NCBI RefSeq assembly: GCF_024868665.1
Contig: NC_079898.1
Location: 14,802,358-14,866,357 of the forward strand
Reading direction: 5' to 3'
Length of the DNA: 64,000 nucleotides
Source: Triplophysa rosa
Taxonomy: Eukaryota > Chordata > Actinopteri > Cypriniformes > Nemacheilidae
Each line of letters starts with the position of its first letter. The first letter of the stretch is position 1. Positions 60,564 to 64,000 of the stretch are shown here, one piece after another. The notes beneath the pieces were generated by a model. It had not been told where the DNA came from, made no database searches, and was given only the letters and a program-made list of their open reading frames with translations. A program made the translations under genes and the position numbers.

Positions 60564-62340
60564 CAGAATCAGAATCAGAAGAGCTTTATTGCCAAGTGTG
60601 CTTGCACACACAAGGAATTTTCTTTGGTGTTGGAAGCTTCTAGTACAGACATTCAACACAATGACAATACAATATAATACGATTTACAGTCTAAAAGATT
60701 CTAAATTGTGCATATATAAAATAAAGACTATTTTACAGAAAATGGGGGATAATAACATATAAGAGACATTGTACAGGGTAGTATATAGTAGAATAAACAT
60801 ATTAACAGATTGTATGTACACTTGTGCAAATGGATAATGTAGTAAGTAGAGGTAGTGTTATATACATGTATACATAAGATGTAGATATAATAAGGCACTA
60901 TAGTGCACACTATAGGAGTAGTGGAAGTGGAATATTGCTCTTAAGGAGCAGTTATCTGTTTAGGAGGGAGATTGCCTGGGGGAAGAAGCTGCTTCTGTGT
61001 CTGGAAGTCCTGGTGTTTGGTGCTCTAAAGCGCCGGCCAGAGGGCAGCAGATCAAAGAGTTTGTGTGCTGGGTGTGTGGAGTCAATGATGATTTTTCTTG
61101 CCCTGTTTTTCACTCTGGAATCGTACAGGTCCTGAAGTGTGGGCAGAGGAGCACCAATAATTTTCTCAGCACTACGAACTGTCCGTTGTAGTCTTCGTAG
61201 GTCTGATTTGGTGGCCGAGCCATACCAAACAGTAATTGAAGTGCACAGAACAGATTCGATGACCACTGAGTAGAACTGGGTCAGTAGCTCCTGTGGTAGG
61301 TTGAACTTCCTCAATTGACGGAGGAAGTATAACCTCTGCTGGGCCTTCTTTACAATGGAGTCTATGTGGGACTCCCACTTCAGGTCCTGAGAGATGGTGG
61401 AGCCCAGGAACCTGAATGACTCCACAGTATCCACAGTGCTGTCCAGGATGGTGAGGGGAGGAAGTGATGGAGGGTTCCTTCTGAAATCCACTATCATCTC
61501 CACTGTCTTGAATGCATTCAGCTCTAGGTTGTTTTGACTACACCAGGCAGCCAGCTGAGCAACCTCCTTTCTGTAGGCAGATTCATCACCGTCTTGAATA
61601 AGGCCAATGACTGTGGTGTCATCTGCAAACTTCAGGAGTTTGACAGAAGGGTCTGTAGAGGTGCATTCGTTTGTGTAGAGTGAAAATAGCAGTGGAGAAA
61701 GAACACATCCTTGAGGAGCTCCGGTGCTGATGGTACATGTGCTGGATTTAAATTTTCCCAACCTCACTAGCTGCTGCCTGTTCGACAGGAAGTTAATAAT
61801 CCACTGACAGGTAGAGGTTGGCACAGAGAGCTGGGTAAACTTGGGCAGGAGGAGGTCTGGGATTATGGTGTTGAAGGCCGAGCTGAAGTCTACAAACAGG
61901 ATCCTGACGTAAGTCCCTGGTCTGTCTAGGTGTTGTAGGATGTAATGCAGTCCCATGTTTACTGCATCGCCCACAGACCTGTTTGCTCGGTAAGCAAACT
62001 GGAGGGGATCAAGAAGTGGTCTGGTGATGTCCTTCAGGTGGGCCAGTACAAGTCTCTCAAATGACTTCATGACCACAGATGTTAAAGCAACAGGCCTGTA
62101 GTCATTAAGTCCAGATATTTTGGGTTTCTTCTGTACAGGGATGATGGTGGAGCGTTTGAAGCATGAAGGGACTTCACACTGCTCCAAAGATCTGTTAAAA
62201 ATATTAGTGAAGATGGGCGACAGCTGCTCCGCACAGACTTTCAGGCAGGAAGGTGAGACATTGTCTGGGCCTGGTGCTTTTCTGATCTTTTGTTTGCGGA
62301 AAAGCTGGCAAACATCCTCTTCGCAGATCTTAAGTGCATC
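60564..62340 (-). mobile_element. 5'-truncated L2/CR1-type LINE
   Basis: On the - strand it carries a reverse-transcriptase ORF, then a ~390-bp 3' UTR with CCTTGTGTGTGCAAGCACAC and AATAAAGCTCTTCTGATTC, finishing in a short (ATTCTG) repeat. L2/CR1 LINEs end in such short repeats, not poly(A). There is no endonuclease domain, so about half of a full element is missing at the 5' end, as in most LINE copies. Both ends abut parts of one family A MITE, with at most 3-4 bp of shared sequence, which fits the short or absent target duplications of this clade. Confidence 0.88.
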
Positions 62341-62421
62341 TTTGTGTTCATCAGAGCAAAGAAATGTATTCAACAGAAATTCGGATTCAACAGAAATATC
62401 ACACTTTAATTTAAGGCTCAA
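60952..62421 (-). CDS. LINE reverse transcriptase ORF (5'-truncated, chimeric start)
   Basis: 489 codons without a stop. RT motifs in order: KAPGPDNV (48-55); the fingers region with NDYRPVALTSVVMKSFERL (106-124); motif A VDFSSAFNTI (177-186); motif B GAPQGCVLSPLLFSLYTN (234-251); motif C FADD (265-268); thumb FRFLGSTISQDLKW (336-349). The C-terminal domain ends FFPQAISLLNR, as in L2/CR1 elements. All catalytic aspartates are present. It would copy LINE RNA at a nicked target, but the apurinic-type endonuclease normally upstream is missing, so the copy cannot move autonomously. The first ~27 residues come from the flanking MITE, so the nominal ATG is not the original LINE start. It sits antisense-neutral in the prim2 intron (same strand as prim2). 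Confidence 0.92.
   Translation of the reverse strand: MSLKLKCDISVESEFLLNTFLCSDEHKDALKICEEDVCQLFRKQKIRKAPGPDNVSPSCLKVCAEQLSPIFTNIFNRSLEQCEVPSCFKRSTIIPVQKKPKISGLNDYRPVALTSVVMKSFERLVLAHLKDITRPLLDPLQFAYRANRSVGDAVNMGLHYILQHLDRPGTYVRILFVDFSSAFNTIIPDLLLPKFTQLSVPTSTCQWIINFLSNRQQLVRLGKFKSSTCTISTGAPQGCVLSPLLFSLYTNECTSTDPSVKLLKFADDTTVIGLIQDGDESAYRKEVAQLAAWCSQNNLELNAFKTVEMIVDFRRNPPSLPPLTILDSTVDTVESFRFLGSTISQDLKWESHIDSIVKKAQQRLYFLRQLRKFNLPQELLTQFYSVVIESVLCTSITVWYGSATKSDLRRLQRTVRSAEKIIGAPLPTLQDLYDSRVKNRARKIIIDSTHPAHKLFDLLPSGRRFRAPNTRTSRHRSSFFPQAISLLNR
62341..62370. mobile_element. Family A transposon, short right-hand fragment
   Basis: TTTGTGTTCATCAGAGCAAAGAAATG continues the family A sequence interrupted at 60563. 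The remainder of the right arm (to GGTGAACTATCCC) is not seen, so it was lost or diverged. Confidence 0.6.
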
Positions 62422-64000
62422 AGCAAAGGTTTTGTTGCGTGTTACATTAGAATGAATACTTAATTAAAAAGTAACAATCTCTGCATTATTTACTCTTATG
62501 TACTATGCTGTTCCAAACCTGTATGCAATTATTTTTTCTGTGAAATACTGTACAAATGAAGAATTTTAAAGAATCTTCACAGTTTTGTTTCCAAGAAATG
62601 GTCATCTATAGTCACCATTAAGTCCAAAATTGTAACCCTGCCTGTGAAAACCCAGATAAAGTCATTTGTTTTCCGATTGATCGTTTTCTACATAAAATCA
62701 TCCTACACAATAAAAATAACATTCTGTGAAAATATAACCTTGATATCTTTAATATTGACTAAGGCCATGTTAACTTTGATGCTACAAATCTCAAAACTAG
62801 CTTCAGAATTAAGCCTGGTTTTCACAAAAAGGGTCACAATTTTGATCAGTTATTCACTTATTATGACTTATAATGACATATTAAAAGGTTCCCTATATTT
62901 TTGGAGTTTGCCCAATGTCATCAGCATACATTTTGTGACAATTCTTCTAAATTCTTCTTTTATGCGTCATGGAATAAATGACAGAAAATGTTTCGAAAGA
63001 CATGATCATGAACATCACATAACATACAGCATGTTTCTACAAATGTAAAACTCTTTGCTGGGCATCTTCCCTGAAAACAAATGACAATTCTGAATATAAC
63101 CTAAGCTCCTCTTGCCAAGCAAACAACGTGTGGTTTACAAATGTATTAGCAAACCACCTTCCTCAACCTAAGAATAAACATGCATGGCATGATGTGCACG
63201 CTGGGATTAAATCCATCAAAGACAGGCATGACCTCCACATGTTCCAGCATCCACCTCAACTGTTCGACCTGTGGCACACATTTAATCTTCTCTCTGTGAG
63301 GGAGGAGCTACACTGCGACTGGATCTTACTGAGAGCTACAGCAGTTTCTCTCTCCCTGACTAGAGTCTCTCCCTTTTGACTGCAGTGTCACACTGTCAAC
63401 AGACAGGTTGAGTGAGAAGGTTGACGTTCGGCATTTTAATCACCCTACTGCCCAGGCTTTTCACATTTTCTGTGCTTTTTAATTATCCAGCGCACTGGGC
63501 AGGCTCTGCGGCGAGAGGGCCACGTGCTGAGAGAGCTCCCGGGGTGAACATCAAGCTGTTGCTTCACACACCCACAGGTCTGAGGCTCACCGAATACTCC
63601 GAGTTTATAAGGACACTGCTTGGGGTCTCCGCTGAAATTATGAATTTAATTGGATTGGAAATGTGCTACCCGTGGGCTGGCATGTCGGACTGCATTAGGC
63701 AGCCATCAGCCATTTCCCTCAACTGCACTGTGGGAGGTACAGTACCGGACGAACCATGCAGGGCTAAAACCAGTGCACCTTACAGTGGAAACATTTTCAT
63801 ATAGCACTGCTTTCACATTACTTGCATTTATATCCAGTTTGTGTTATTTCGAGGTTTGAAAAGCCATAAAACAATATAGTGTTATCTTCAGAAGTACACC
63901 ATCAACTTATATTTCCAAGTCTTTTTATAAGAAATGAAACTGTAGTTGGCACCTATCGTTGCTCTAATTTACACCTCGAATGTCCCAACCCAAAAATAAA
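62371..64000 (-). other. prim2: prim2 intron to end of window
   Basis: No further prim2 exon recognised. 63380-63790 is GC-richer with several open frames on + but no splice context or known domain. Candidate conserved non-coding segment. 62510-62550 has a faint family A-like word (GCTGTTCCAAACCTGTATG). Confidence 0.45.

Noticed and set aside
61000..62455. Open frames on the + strand across the LINE
   Set aside because: Antisense shadows of the reverse transcriptase ORF.
1..64000. CRISPR arrays, prokaryotic operons, phage or integrated virus genes
   Set aside because: No regularly spaced repeats, no bacterial-style gene packing and no viral gene signatures. All long repeats are explained by transposons, SINEs or microsatellites.

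Overview
The window is vertebrate nuclear DNA from a ray-finned fish, most likely a cyprinid (zebrafish/carp/goldfish group). The evidence is spliced exons of two vertebrate genes in AT-rich DNA, dense short inverted-repeat DNA transposons of types common in cyprinids, tRNA-derived SINEs whose tail reads TTTGGATAAAAGCGTCTGC, and an L2/CR1-type LINE. There are no operons, prokaryotic genes, CRISPR arrays or functional RNA genes. Species assignment is an inference from repeat types, not a measurement.

Only two host genes are supported, and they converge tail to tail. On the left, on the + strand, are the last three coding exons of khdrbs2 (SLM-1, a STAR-family KH RNA-binding splicing regulator): 9129-9211, 9321-9379 and 11051-11148, followed by a short 3' UTR. 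Positions 1-9128 are the intron before them. On the right, on the - strand, are the last two coding exons of prim2 (large subunit of DNA primase): 59374-59442 and 56352-56570, followed by a 3' UTR with clustered AATAAA signals near 56000. The rest of prim2 lies beyond 64000. In both genes splice sites, reading phase and family sequence agree.

The 45.2 kb between the two stop codons (11149-56351) holds no recognised protein-coding gene. It is filled with nested non-autonomous DNA transposons, SINE fragments, microsatellites and a few GC-richer unique stretches that may be conserved regulatory elements. Nesting is frequent: a hAT-like element inside an older element at 927-2083, a three-level nest at 23026-25675, a hAT MITE with an 8-bp target duplication at 38229-38416, and a LINE inside a MITE at 60564-62340.

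The one long open reading frame (60952-62421, - strand) is the intact reverse transcriptase of that 5'-truncated LINE, whose first ~27 codons are read from the MITE it landed in. The most interesting large-scale point is positional: PRIM2 and KHDRBS2 flank the human chromosome 6 centromere in the same convergent orientation, so this interval is the fish counterpart of the segment where the human centromere sits. No novel functional system was found. The best unexplained item is a 117-nt open block with good splice signals at 17063-17179.
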